Part shown: positions 1 through 6,991 of the stretch, piece after piece
Layout: every line of letters begins with the position of its first letter
Numbering within the stretch: position 1 is the stretch's first letter
Assembly (NCBI GenBank): GCA_902834055.1
Contig: CADFHB010000015.1
Location: forward strand, 1 to 19,481
DNA: 19,481 bases
Source of the DNA: Lactobacillaceae bacterium
GTDB taxonomy: Bacteria; Bacillota; Bacilli; Lactobacillales; Lactobacillaceae
Direction: 5' to 3'
Program-made: the position numbers and the translations under genes
Notes under the pieces: generated by a model
Seen by the model: the letters and a program-made list of their open reading frames with translations, nothing else
Database searches by the model: none
Told to the model about the DNA's origin: nothing

Positions 1-109
1 GCGAAGTTTGATCCCCTTTATAACTTGTGCCATTTTCACCACAATCTTTCATCATCGGCCAGTCAACAAAGATAATCAATACCTGAACATCATTCTCTGT
101 TAAGTACAT
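1..109 (-). other. possible partial small ORF running off the left edge
   Basis: An ATG at 109 on the minus strand opens a frame (MYLTENDVQ...) that stays open to base 1, about 36 codons. AGGA lies 9 bases upstream of the ATG. I do not recognise the peptide, and a plus-strand frame is also open over the same bases up to a TAA at 101-103, so coding is not established. The rest of 110-202 is AT-rich and non-coding apart from an imperfect 9-bp hairpin at 166-185. Confidence 0.15.
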
Positions 110-202
110 TATATCATATCCTAAAACGTGTGTTCGATTAAAAGATTAAAAAATAGGCAATTCATCACGTCCTTAAAAGAACGTGTTTCCTTGCCCGTTT
201 TC

Positions 203-228
203 AAAAAACCCAGCCAGCAGCTGAGGTT
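203..228 (-). terminator. rho-independent terminator of map
   Basis: On the minus strand, just past the map stop codon, CTCAGC (220-225) can pair with GCTGGG (209-214) around a 5-base loop. Six T residues follow directly (203-208). The stem is short with one G-U pair, but the position and U-tract fit termination of map. Confidence 0.6.
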
Positions 229-236
229 GAAATTAT

Positions 237-1091
237 CTACTTAAATTGTTCCGCAACTTCCCGGGCAATCTTGCCGTAGTGGTCCAGGTACTTGGCGTAG
301 TTATCGTCGTAGATGTACTTGGCATCGGCTTCGGGGTCTTGGGAAGTCAAAATCTTTGGTCCCTTGTCGGTAACGACTAGGGTGTGTTCGTATTGGCAGC
401 TCCAACCACCATCGGCCGTCTTGGCTAACCAGCCACTGGGGTCACTGGTGTCGGCTTCCCAGGTCCCGGTGTTGATCATTGGTTCAACGGTGATGGTCAT
501 CCCCTTCTTCAGGCGCAGGCCATGGCCGTGTTCCCCGTAGTGCGGAACCATGGGATCTTCGTGCATGGTTGGTTGAATACCGTGCCCAACAAACTCCCGG
601 ACATCACCATACCCATTTTCGTCTTCGGTGTAGTGCTGAATAACGGCGCCAATGTCCCCAATCCGGTTGCCGGGAACACACTGGTCAATTCCCATGAAGA
701 GCGCCTTCTTGGTAACATCCATCAGCTTCTTAATTTCGGGCTTAACTTCGCCCACTGCGTAGGACCAGCAGGAGTCACTAAAGAAGCCGTCGACGCTGAC
801 CACGGTGTCGACCTTGACCAGGTCCCCCTTCTTTAACATGAGGTTTTTGCGGGGGAAACCGTGACAGATTTCGTCGTTAACACTGACACAGGTAGCGTAC
901 TTGTATCCTTCAAAGCCAATTTGTTCGGCCTTGGCACCGGCAGCCTTGAAGTACTTGCGGGCAAATTCTTCAATCTTCCAGCTGGAAATTCCGGGCTTAA
1001 TAAACTCGCGAATTCCGAGGTGCATGCCGGCAAGGGCCGCACCAGATTTTTCCATCGCTTCAATTTCACGTGGCGATTTTAATGTAATCAT
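237..1091 (-). CDS. map: type I methionine aminopeptidase
   Basis: Removes the initiator Met from nascent cytosolic proteins when the second residue is small. The 284-residue protein shows the pita-bread fold signature: His77 in the CHG motif, metal ligands Asp95 (VDTVV), Asp106 (FSDS), His170 (GHGI), Glu203 (VEPM) and Glu235 (YEHT). All five metal ligands of the family are present, so it should be active. The frame is open upstream to 1157, but the ATG at 1091 is chosen because AAGGAG sits about 9 bases before it and the protein then begins MITLKSPREIEAM, as in other Firmicutes. The C-terminus runs some 30 residues beyond the usual ~250. It is monocistronic, divergent from the flavodoxin operon, with its own terminator. 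Its activity is also relevant to the Cys-nucleophile hydrolases later in the window, whose Met must be removed. Confidence 0.95.
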   Translation of the reverse strand: MITLKSPREIEAMEKSGAALAGMHLGIREFIKPGISSWKIEEFARKYFKAAGAKAEQIGFEGYKYATCVSVNDEICHGFPRKNLMLKKGDLVKVDTVVSVDGFFSDSCWSYAVGEVKPEIKKLMDVTKKALFMGIDQCVPGNRIGDIGAVIQHYTEDENGYGDVREFVGHGIQPTMHEDPMVPHYGEHGHGLRLKKGMTITVEPMINTGTWEADTSDPSGWLAKTADGGWSCQYEHTLVVTDKGPKILTSQDPEADAKYIYDDNYAKYLDHYGKIAREVAEQFK

Positions 1092-1125
1092 TCTCGGATC
1101 TCCTTTTTGACATTCTATCGTTATT

Positions 1126-1134
1126 AGTATACCA
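1126..1134 (-). promoter_or_regulatory. extended -10 promoter of map
   Basis: Minus strand reads TGG TATACT, an extended -10 element (TGnTATAMT) 35 bases upstream of the map start codon. No good -35 box is visible at 16-18 bases, which is common for extended -10 promoters. Confidence 0.5.
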
Positions 1135-1161
1135 CTTGTCACCGCTAAAACACCCAAACCA

Positions 1162-1170
1162 TGCTATACT
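1162..1170 (+). promoter_or_regulatory. extended -10 promoter of the flavodoxin operon
   Basis: TGC TATACT, an extended -10 element 32 bases upstream of the flavodoxin ATG and back-to-back with the map promoter. A TTGTCA lies upstream but 23 bases away, too far for a normal -35 box. Confidence 0.55.
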
Positions 1171-1201
1171 AAAAAAGATTAATAATTTGGAGGCATATAT
1201 A

Positions 1202-1660
1202 ATGAAAGCACTCGTAGTTTACGCAACCATCACTGGTAACAACAAAGATGTCGCCGACCTGATCGCCGAATCTTTGGAAGACGACCACGACGTCGATGTT
1301 GAAACCACCGAAATCTCCTTAGCCGACCCGGCGGACTTCGAAGACGTTGACATCTGCGTGGTCTGCCCTTACACCTACGACGAAGGGGCCCTGCCTGACG
1401 AGGGGATGGACTTCTACGACGACCTGCAAGAAGAAGAACTGGACGGCAAGGTTTACGGCGTTGCCGGCTCCGGGGACACCTTCTACGGTGACGACTTCTG
1501 CAAGGCAGTTGACGAATTCGGCAAAGTCTTTGACGGCACTGGGGCAACTAAGGGCAGCGAAAACGTCCACATCAACCTGGCCCCCGACAGTGAAGACGTC
1601 AAGAAGCTGGACCAGTTCACAGCAGAGCTCGTTAAAAAGGCGGAAGAACTGAATGCTTAA
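1202..1660 (+). CDS. flavodoxin
   Basis: Small FMN-binding electron-transfer protein of the cytosol, 152 residues. Residues 2-14 (KALVVYATITGNN) form the first beta strand and the T-x-T-G phosphate loop that binds the FMN phosphate. The GSGDTFYGDDFC segment near residues 90-101 matches the third FMN loop of short-chain flavodoxins. The protein is very acidic, as usual for the family. The frame is open upstream to 1136, but the ATG at 1202 follows TTGGAGG at good spacing and places the FMN loop at the true N-terminus. The redox partner is not evident from the sequence. The stop codon overlaps the start of the following GtrA-family gene by 8 bases, so the two are probably translationally coupled. 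Confidence 0.92.
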   Translation: MKALVVYATITGNNKDVADLIAESLEDDHDVDVETTEISLADPADFEDVDICVVCPYTYDEGALPDEGMDFYDDLQEEELDGKVYGVAGSGDTFYGDDFCKAVDEFGKVFDGTGATKGSENVHINLAPDSEDVKKLDQFTAELVKKAEELNA

Positions 1661-2090
1661 GACACTGTGGGACAAGTACAAGTCGATTGTCGCCTACCTC
1701 TTCTGGGGTGTGGTGACGACGATTGTCAACCTAGCCACCTTCCAGATCCTCAGTTCCGGGATCCACTGGAATTACGAAGTTGCCACGGTTATCGCTTGGT
1801 TCGTGTCTGTTTTGGTCGCCTACTTCACCAATAAGGTCTGGGTATTTGGCTCCCATTACACCACCGTCAGTGACTTCATCACCGAGCTTTTCCGCTTCTT
1901 CTTCTACCGGGCCCTGACTTTGGTCATCGATATCGTCATTACCTTTGTCGGGATCTCCGTGCTCGGTTTTAAGGACCCGCTCGGTAAGTTCATCGTCAAG
2001 GTTATCGACAACGTGATCGTCGTTGTTGCTAACTACATCTTCTCGAAGTGGCTCATCTTTAATAACAATAAGAAGATTGAAAATAAGTAA
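1653..2090 (+). CDS. GtrA family membrane protein
   Basis: 145 residues with four predicted membrane segments (roughly 12-33, 40-58, 84-103 and 113-132), a lysine-rich C-terminal tail and the GtrA-type hydrophobic N-terminus (YLFWGVVTTIVNLATFQIL). GtrA proteins are thought to move undecaprenyl-phosphate-linked sugars across the membrane for wall or teichoic acid glycosylation; that role is family knowledge, not shown here. The start ATG lies inside the last codons of flavodoxin, so translation probably depends on the upstream gene. In lactobacilli such proteins often sit apart from their glycosyltransferase, and none is adjacent here. A strong terminator follows immediately. Confidence 0.9.
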   Translation: MLKTLWDKYKSIVAYLFWGVVTTIVNLATFQILSSGIHWNYEVATVIAWFVSVLVAYFTNKVWVFGSHYTTVSDFITELFRFFFYRALTLVIDIVITFVGISVLGFKDPLGKFIVKVIDNVIVVVANYIFSKWLIFNNNKKIENK

Positions 2091-2100
2091 CTACTACGTA

Positions 2101-2150
2101 AATAAGGCCCAAGCTCGGGATGAATCTTCCCTGCTTGGGCCTTATTTTAT
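2101..2150. terminator. bidirectional terminator between GtrA gene and wecB-like gene
   Basis: A perfect 14-bp stem pairs 2101-2114 with 2133-2146 around an 18-base loop. T-rich sequence follows on the plus strand (TTATTTTATTTATT) and A-rich flanks serve the minus strand. It begins 11 bases after the GtrA stop codon and abuts the stop codon of the convergent wecB-like gene at 2147, so it can serve both. Confidence 0.9.
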
Positions 2151-3280
2151 TTATTTACCAGGTAATCCTGGATAATCTGAAGGATCTTTTCACTGGCGTG
2201 CCCATCGCCGAAGGGGTTATCCGCTTCTGCCATGCGCTTGTACTTCCGGTGGTTATTGAGCAATTCAAAAACGGCCTGCTGGATGCTGGTCGGGTCCGTC
2301 CCGACAATCTTGACGGCCCCCACATCAACCGCCTCTTGCCGCTCCGTCTTTTCCCGGAGGAGCAGGACCGGGGTGTGCAAGGCGGGCGCTTCTTCCTGGA
2401 TACTTCCCGAATCGGTAATGATTAGCGTTCCCCGGGCCGCCAGGCGGAGGAAGGTCGAGTGGTTCAGGGGCTTGGTCAGGTGAATCCGGTCATGCTTGCC
2501 GAGGACCTCTTCAGCCATCGCCATTACCTCTGGGTCCGGAAAGACCGGGTAGACCAGGTCAACATCGGGGTTGGTCTCCACAATGTCACGCACCGTGTGG
2601 AAGACCTGGCACATCGGTTCACCAAAGTATTCGGGCCGCTCCATCGTCAAGATAATCAGGTGGTGGTCCGCTGGGATCTCCGGAAACAGGGCTGCCGGGT
2701 TGTCGTCGCCAGCCAGGGTTTGCTTTACCATGTCGATCACCGTGTTCCCCGTCACGTAGATCTGCTTGGCCGGGTGGTGTTCCAGCAGGAGGTTATCACG
2801 CGCATGGGTTGTCGGTGCAAAGTAAAGGTCAGCGAGGTCGTCAGTCAGCCGGCGGTGCATCTCATCCGGAAACGGCAGCCGCTTGTCATGGGTCCGCAGC
2901 CCCGCTTCGATATGGCCAATCGGCAGGTGGTGGTAAAAGCCCACCAAACTGGCGGCCAGGCTGGTGGCCGCGTCCCCGACAACCAGGAGCATGTCCGGCT
3001 GGCCAGCATTGATGACGTTATTCAGGTTGTGCAACAGTAAGCTTAAGCCCTCAACCGGGTCTATGGTCTGGTTGACTTCCCGGGCCAGGTCAAAGTCCGG
3101 CTTGATCTTCAGGTAGTCCAGTGTCTGTTGGAGGACCTCCTGCTGACTCTGCTGCATGGTCGTTACCACCAACGGCTGCCAGGTGTCCGGGTCGGTCCGG
3201 GTTAACTTGATTACCGGTGCTAGTTTCAACGCTTCGGCCCGGCTCCCGAAGAGGAACATGATTCGATACGGCGGTTGCAC
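2147..3280 (-). CDS. divergent UDP-GlcNAc 2-epimerase-like protein (non-hydrolysing WecB/MnaA family)
   Basis: Family members interconvert UDP-GlcNAc and UDP-ManNAc for wall polymer or polysaccharide synthesis. The 377-residue length and most landmarks fit: FGSRAEALK (Arg14, Lys19) for FGTRPEAIK, Asp103 in VVGD, Glu125 in GHIEAGLRT, PFPDE at 136-140, DSGSIQEEAP and TERQEA. Three conserved histidine positions are lost. The QHR position reads QQS near residue 44, THRREN reads TMERPEY at 212-218, and PVHxNP reads PVFPDP. The family's essential His213 (E. coli numbering) is therefore Glu here. The protein may be inactive as an epimerase or act on another substrate. The start is GTG at 3280, preceded by AAAGGAG; the next ATG is codon 8 and would trim the first strand. 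The gene stands alone between two terminators. Confidence 0.85.
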   Translation of the reverse strand: MQPPYRIMFLFGSRAEALKLAPVIKLTRTDPDTWQPLVVTTMQQSQQEVLQQTLDYLKIKPDFDLAREVNQTIDPVEGLSLLLHNLNNVINAGQPDMLLVVGDAATSLAASLVGFYHHLPIGHIEAGLRTHDKRLPFPDEMHRRLTDDLADLYFAPTTHARDNLLLEHHPAKQIYVTGNTVIDMVKQTLAGDDNPAALFPEIPADHHLIILTMERPEYFGEPMCQVFHTVRDIVETNPDVDLVYPVFPDPEVMAMAEEVLGKHDRIHLTKPLNHSTFLRLAARGTLIITDSGSIQEEAPALHTPVLLLREKTERQEAVDVGAVKIVGTDPTSIQQAVFELLNNHRKYKRMAEADNPFGDGHASEKILQIIQDYLVNK

Positions 3281-3333
3281 TTAGCTCGCTCCTTTCCATA
3301 AAATTCATTATTATTGTACACCTAATATTTCAG

Positions 3334-3373
3334 CAAAATAAAAGCAACCCGGGAACTTCTTCGCCAGGTTGCT
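3334..3373 (-). terminator. terminator downstream of tRNA-Arg
   Basis: On the minus strand AGCAACCTGG pairs with CCCGGGTTGCT (10 bp including one wobble; arms at 3343-3352 and 3364-3373) and is followed by TTTTATTTT. It begins 11 bases after the tRNA 3' end. The wecB-like gene starts just beyond, so its promoter must lie within or after this element. Confidence 0.8.
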
Positions 3374-3384
3374 GGTTAAAATGA

Positions 3385-3457
3385 TGATCCCATCCGGGCT
3401 TGAACCGGAATCGACCGCTTAGGAGGCGGATGCACTATCCAATTATGCTATGGGACC
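3385..3457 (-). tRNA. tRNA-Arg (anticodon CCT)
   Basis: 73 bases fold into a complete cloverleaf. The acceptor stem is GGTCCCA with TGGGATC plus discriminator A; the D stem is GCAT with GTGC. The anticodon loop is CTCCTAA with CCT at the apex, and the T loop reads GTTCAAG. Anticodon CCT decodes AGG. The 3' CCA is not encoded and must be added. The top pair of the anticodon stem is a T-T mismatch, and the acceptor has one G-T pair. Confidence 0.95.
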
Positions 3458-3462
3458 AAACA

Positions 3463-3511
3463 AAGAATATTATCGCATTTACCTTGGTGAAGGTAAAGCG
3501 ATAATGTTCTT
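3463..3511. terminator. hairpin downstream of the DEAD-box helicase gene
   Basis: A long stem pairs 3463-3483 with 3492-3511 with a single bulge and an 8-base loop. It lies directly after the helicase stop codon. The minus-strand U-tract is weak (TTTG), so it may attenuate rather than block and let transcription reach tRNA-Arg six bases further on. The plus-strand side is followed by TTATTTT. Confidence 0.7.
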
Positions 3512-4816
3512 TTATTTTGAATTTTGCCGACGGTGCTTCAGACGGATTCCCTTATTCTTGCGGTTCTTCTTGTGACGGTGCTTCTTGGGCTTGGAGAAGC
3601 CTGCAAAGGTCTTATCCACCGACTTCTTCAACCGCGGTTCACCCGTCAGCTGCTTCTTTTGCAGGCGGTGGTCAGCCTTTTTGACATAGGGAACTGTCCG
3701 TTCACCAGCAACCGGCTTCTGGTCAGTCAGCTGGTCTTCACTGATGTAGAAGTGCTTGATGTCCACGTCGAGGTCCTTGACGAGCTTACGCAGGTCACGG
3801 ATATCGTGGTCATCCCCGAGGTTAATGACCATCCCCCGTTCACCCTGCCGGCCGGTCCGTCCTGCCCTGTGGACGTAGGTATTGGTTGCGGTTGGCAAAT
3901 CAAAGTTCACCACCCCGGGCAGCTTCGGAATATCCAGCCCCCGGGCCGCCAGATCGGTGGTTAAGAGCAACTTAATTTGGCGCTTACGGAACATCCGCAT
4001 TGCCTTTTCCCGCTCGGTTTGCCGTTGGCGCCCACCGAGGATGCCGACATTGACGTGCTCGTGTTTTAACCGGCTGGCCGCGTAATGAAGTGTCCGGGTA
4101 CTATTGAAGAAGACCAGGGCCCGGAAGTCCTTCATGCTAGCTAGCCGCCGGAGGGTCGCCGTCTTCTGGGCGTTCGTCCGGGCAGCGAGGTAGACGTGGC
4201 GGACAGGACCGCGTGAATGGTCGGACTCACGGACATCGAAGGTCACGATGTCGCGACCAAACATCACGTTCAACTGGTTGAGGACTGGGGACATCGTGGC
4301 CGAGAAGAAGGCCAGCTGGGTGGTCAGCGGGGTCGCCCGCTCAATGTCCTCAACAAATGCCAGGGTATCGTCTTGCAGGAGGTCATCTGCTTCATCGATC
4401 ACCAGTGTTTGTAGGTGGCCGAGCTTCAGGTGGTGGTTATCCAGCATGTGCAGGACCCGGCCGGGCGTCCCGACGACGACATCGGGGTGCTTGTGCAGGT
4501 GCATTACCTGCCGGCGGAGGTTAGCGCCCCCAGTCAGGGACTGAACCTTAACACCAATGATTGTCCCCCACTCCCGCATCACCCGGGCCGTCTGGAGGGC
4601 CAGTTCTTGTGATGGAGCGAGGACCAGGATCTGGGTACCAGAACCCGGCATCACCTTGGGCAAAAGCGGCAGGGTGAAGGCCAGGGTCTTACCGGAACCA
4701 GTCGGGGCAATCCCCAGGACGGATTTATCGGTCTGGAGGGCCTTTTCAACCGCCGACTGGATTGCCGTTGGTTGCTTGTACAGCTTATCAAAATGTTCCT
4801 TAAATTGTTCGATCAA
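3512..4816 (-). CDS. DEAD-box ATP-dependent RNA helicase
   Basis: Cytosolic RNA helicase of 434 residues that unwinds RNA duplexes in ribosome assembly or mRNA turnover. Motifs in order: Q-motif region (KQPTAIQ, 14-20), Walker A APTGSGKT (37-44), PSQELA in place of the usual PTRELA (68-73), TPGR (117-120), DEAD (141-144), SAT (172-174), ARGLD (290-294), HRAGRTGR (316-323). A Lys/Arg-rich tail from about 375 to the end probably adds RNA affinity. Size and the ANLRRQ region resemble the CshB/YfmL group of Bacilli, but I cannot decide between them. The start is TTG at 4816, 11 bases after the upstream oxidoreductase gene, whose stop codon overlaps the AGGATG ribosome binding site. No earlier in-frame start exists, and the two genes are likely co-transcribed. 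Confidence 0.92.
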   Translation of the reverse strand: MIEQFKEHFDKLYKQPTAIQSAVEKALQTDKSVLGIAPTGSGKTLAFTLPLLPKVMPGSGTQILVLAPSQELALQTARVMREWGTIIGVKVQSLTGGANLRRQVMHLHKHPDVVVGTPGRVLHMLDNHHLKLGHLQTLVIDEADDLLQDDTLAFVEDIERATPLTTQLAFFSATMSPVLNQLNVMFGRDIVTFDVRESDHSRGPVRHVYLAARTNAQKTATLRRLASMKDFRALVFFNSTRTLHYAASRLKHEHVNVGILGGRQRQTEREKAMRMFRKRQIKLLLTTDLAARGLDIPKLPGVVNFDLPTATNTYVHRAGRTGRQGERGMVINLGDDHDIRDLRKLVKDLDVDIKHFYISEDQLTDQKPVAGERTVPYVKKADHRLQKKQLTGEPRLKKSVDKTFAGFSKPKKHRHKKNRKNKGIRLKHRRQNSK

Positions 4817-4827
4817 ATACTATCATC

Positions 4828-5847
4828 CTATTCTTGATCATTGTCTGCTGGGAATACTAAGTTAGCTGATTGCCGGAGGGAGTACATGACGGAGTTAACC
4901 GTCCGTGCCAGGTCCATCCAGTGTTGGTACTTCTTCATTTCGGCTGGGTCATCCGGATTGTTGAAGAGGTCGGCGAAGTCGTTCATTTCATCGGTCATGG
5001 AGTTTTCTTCAACCGGGACGTCCAACGGGTGGGCATTCTTGTCGGCATCGTAGTAGACAACCTTCTTGGTGTTGAAGATGCTGTCGAAGACCAGGGTGTC
5101 CTTTAAGCCGTAAACTTCTGATGGCAAGTGTGAGTTAGCGGTCTTACCGAAGTTCAGGGTAACGGAGAACTTGTCATAGTCAAGGATGGCAACTCCCTTG
5201 GCATCGACACCCGTCTTCGCAAGGGTTGGATAGTATACGACCGTGCTTGGTTCACCGAATAGGGTTACCGCACCGTAGACGGCGTAAACTCCCAGGTCCA
5301 TCAGGGCCCCACCGGCAAAGTCGAGAGTGAAGATATTTGGATATGGCTTATCACCAGCTAAGACCTTATCGTAACGGGATGAGTACTTCATCACCGTAAT
5401 TGTGGCCCCTTGGCAGTGGTTTTCCTTCATCTCGGCAACCTTTTCAGCGGCCTTCTTGTAAAGCGGCGTATGGATGTGCCGGGCGGCTTCGACTAAGCGG
5501 GCCTTCGGGTGGGCAGCAAGGAGGGATTCGATGGCGCTGAATTCGTCAGGATTAGCGAACGACGGCTTTTCAACGATGATGAACTTATCGTTTTCGATTG
5601 CCTTGCGGACCTGTTGGTAGTGGAGGCTGTTTGGTGAAGCAACGTAAACTACGTCAAAGTCCCCTTCAGTGAAGAACTTGTCGAGGTCGTCGTAGAATTC
5701 GGTGGCGCCATATGGCTGGCCATATTCCTTGGCCCGGTCCATCGTCCGTGAATAAACGGCCGTCAGCTTATACTTGCCAGTAGTCTTAGCGGCGTCTAAC
5801 ATCTGATCAGTGATAATGTGAGTTCCGATAATTCCTAACTTGAGCAT
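4828..5847 (-). CDS. Gfo/Idh/MocA family oxidoreductase
   Basis: NAD(P)-dependent dehydrogenase of 339 residues, near the family norm. An N-terminal Rossmann fold begins LKLGIIGTH at residues 2-10. A second landmark, YVASPNSLHY, lies at 68-77, and the catalytic-domain signature EKP is at 93-95 (VEKPSF). The C-terminal alpha/beta domain carries FAGGALMDLGVYAVY. Members act on sugars, inositols, biliverdin or related polyols; the substrate cannot be read here. The glycine loop is slightly unusual, with His where a Gly is commonly found. The frame is open to 5901, but the ATG at 5847 follows AAAGGAGAG and gives the family N-terminus. Only 11 bases separate it from the DEAD-box helicase gene, so it leads a two-gene operon. 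Confidence 0.9.
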   Translation of the reverse strand: MLKLGIIGTHIITDQMLDAAKTTGKYKLTAVYSRTMDRAKEYGQPYGATEFYDDLDKFFTEGDFDVVYVASPNSLHYQQVRKAIENDKFIIVEKPSFANPDEFSAIESLLAAHPKARLVEAARHIHTPLYKKAAEKVAEMKENHCQGATITVMKYSSRYDKVLAGDKPYPNIFTLDFAGGALMDLGVYAVYGAVTLFGEPSTVVYYPTLAKTGVDAKGVAILDYDKFSVTLNFGKTANSHLPSEVYGLKDTLVFDSIFNTKKVVYYDADKNAHPLDVPVEENSMTDEMNDFADLFNNPDDPAEMKKYQHWMDLARTVNSVMYSLRQSANLVFPADNDQE

Positions 5848-5939
5848 AATGCAATTCTCTCCTTTAAATATAAATACGATTGTTACAACTAATTTTACCA
5901 ATTATTGCGGCTTTTTAACAGAATTGAAATCTTCCCATA

Positions 5940-5958
5940 ACACAAATGTGTGTATAAT
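5940..5958 (+). promoter_or_regulatory. -10 box with overlapping inverted repeat before the DUF4828-like gene
   Basis: TATAAT at 5953-5958 is a consensus -10 box. A short inverted repeat, ACACA AA TGTGT (5940-5951), ends just before it. The best -35 candidate, TTCCCA, is only 15 bases upstream. The inverted repeat could be an operator, which is inference only. Confidence 0.4.
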
Positions 5959-6012
5959 AAGCATGGAAGTTAAATGACTTATCACATACTTAATTGAGGA
6001 GATCGATGGAAT

Positions 6013-6375
6013 ATGAAGAAAAAGGGAATGTTACTTTTCGGCGCGGGACTTATGGCTGGACTCAGCAGTACCTTCGGGTTCAGCCGCGCAAAGAAGAGTA
6101 GCACGACAACAGCGCTACCAATTTTTTACACTGGTACTTGGAAATATTATGACAAGGAACGCAATCGATCCCATAAAATCACCATTTCTCCTGAACTTAA
6201 ATTGGGCATCGACAATCAGATAATTCCGGCAACTGTTCAACAAATTAAGAATGACAAATTAGTATTCCTTGATAAGTTTGGTTACCACATAACGATTCGA
6301 GCCAATGAACAACGGCCAGTTTCCCTTTCCGATGAGGCTGACGACCAGGTTTACACAATTCAACCAGTTCAATAA
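6013..6375 (+). CDS. small membrane-anchored or secreted DUF4828-like protein
   Basis: 120 residues. Residues 1-23 are a basic MKKK start followed by a hydrophobic stretch ([18 protein letters not shown]), a signal peptide or single anchor without a lipobox. The remainder is a compact beta-rich domain starting [16 protein letters not shown] and ending near [11 protein letters not shown]. That pattern matches my recollection of lactobacillus DUF4828 proteins, whose function is unknown. GAGGAG lies about 11 bases upstream of the ATG. An earlier ATG at 6006 is in another frame. The gene is monocistronic with its own promoter and terminator, convergent to the LOG-family gene. No catalytic residues are evident. 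Confidence 0.8.
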   Translation: MKKKGMLLFGAGLMAGLSSTFGFSRAKKSSTTTALPIFYTGTWKYYDKERNRSHKITISPELKLGIDNQIIPATVQQIKNDKLVFLDKFGYHITIRANEQRPVSLSDEADDQVYTIQPVQ

Positions 6376-6382
6376 TTATTGG

Positions 6383-6410
6383 AGCGCTGTAACACAGCGT
6401 TTTTTATTTT
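6383..6410 (+). terminator. rho-independent terminator of the DUF4828-like gene
   Basis: CGCTGT (6385-6390) pairs with ACAGCG (6394-6399) around AAC, extended by a G-T and an A-T pair and followed by TTTTTTATTTT. It also lies just past the 3' end of the convergent LOG-family gene. Confidence 0.85.
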
Positions 6411-6415
6411 AAAAT

Positions 6416-6991
6416 TTATTTGTCGTAGGTGCGGTGGTGCGGGGCCTGGTAGTCATTCATGAATTTAATGATCGTGCCCAGGTCATCCCCAAAGTACAGA
6501 CTCTTCAGATATTCCTCCTCCAAAAAGCCGGCCTTAGTCATCTCAACCAGTTGCTTTTGCAGATTATCGTAGTAACCGCGGTAATTGTAAAAGGCAACTG
6601 GCTTTTTATTATCACCGATTGTGACCCAGGAGGCCGCCTGGCTAATCTCTTCCAGGGTCCCTACGCCGCCGGGAAAGGCCAGCATCCCATCCGCCAGGTT
6701 CATCATCTTTTCCTTACGGATGTCCATGTTGGCAACGATCTGCCGGTCCGTGACCCCGTCCAAGGCCACGCCGCGGTCGTACAGTTCCTGGGTAATCACG
6801 CTGTGGACCTGACCGCCATTCAGGAGGGTCCCCCGGGCAATTGCCCCCATCAGGCCGTGACGGCCACCGCCATAGACCAGGTCAATCTGGTGGGCGGCCA
6901 GCCACTCGCCGAGCTTTTCCGCCTCCACCATGTAGTGCTTGTCCTTGCCTTCTAAGGCTCCACAGTAAACTGCTAACTTGTTAATTGTCAT
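6416..6991 (-). CDS. LOG family (TIGR00730) Rossmann-fold protein
   Basis: 191 residues of the lysine-decarboxylase-like/LOG family. Characterised members are nucleoside 5'-monophosphate phosphoribohydrolases that release a base (cytokinin in plants and some bacteria); the bacterial substrate here is unknown. Signatures are YGGGRHGLMGA at 40-50, which binds the phosphate, Arg92-Lys93 in MDIRKEKM, and PGGVGTLEE at 107-115 with the catalytic Glu. All are intact, so enzyme activity is likely. The ATG at 6991 overlaps the last 11 bases of the upstream dehydrogenase-like gene and is preceded by GAGGGG within that gene, indicating translational coupling. The plus-strand terminator at 6383 follows. 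Confidence 0.9.
   Translation of the reverse strand: MTINKLAVYCGALEGKDKHYMVEAEKLGEWLAAHQIDLVYGGGRHGLMGAIARGTLLNGGQVHSVITQELYDRGVALDGVTDRQIVANMDIRKEKMMNLADGMLAFPGGVGTLEEISQAASWVTIGDNKKPVAFYNYRGYYDNLQKQLVEMTKAGFLEEEYLKSLYFGDDLGTIIKFMNDYQAPHHRTYDK

Noticed and set aside
1230..1547. Arg-rich 105-codon minus-strand ORF inside flavodoxin
   Set aside because: Repetitive basic composition is the antisense shadow of the acidic, GC-rich flavodoxin gene.
2459..3040. 193-codon plus-strand ORF opposite the wecB-like gene
   Set aside because: No ribosome binding site or recognisable domain; it mirrors a well-supported gene on the other strand.
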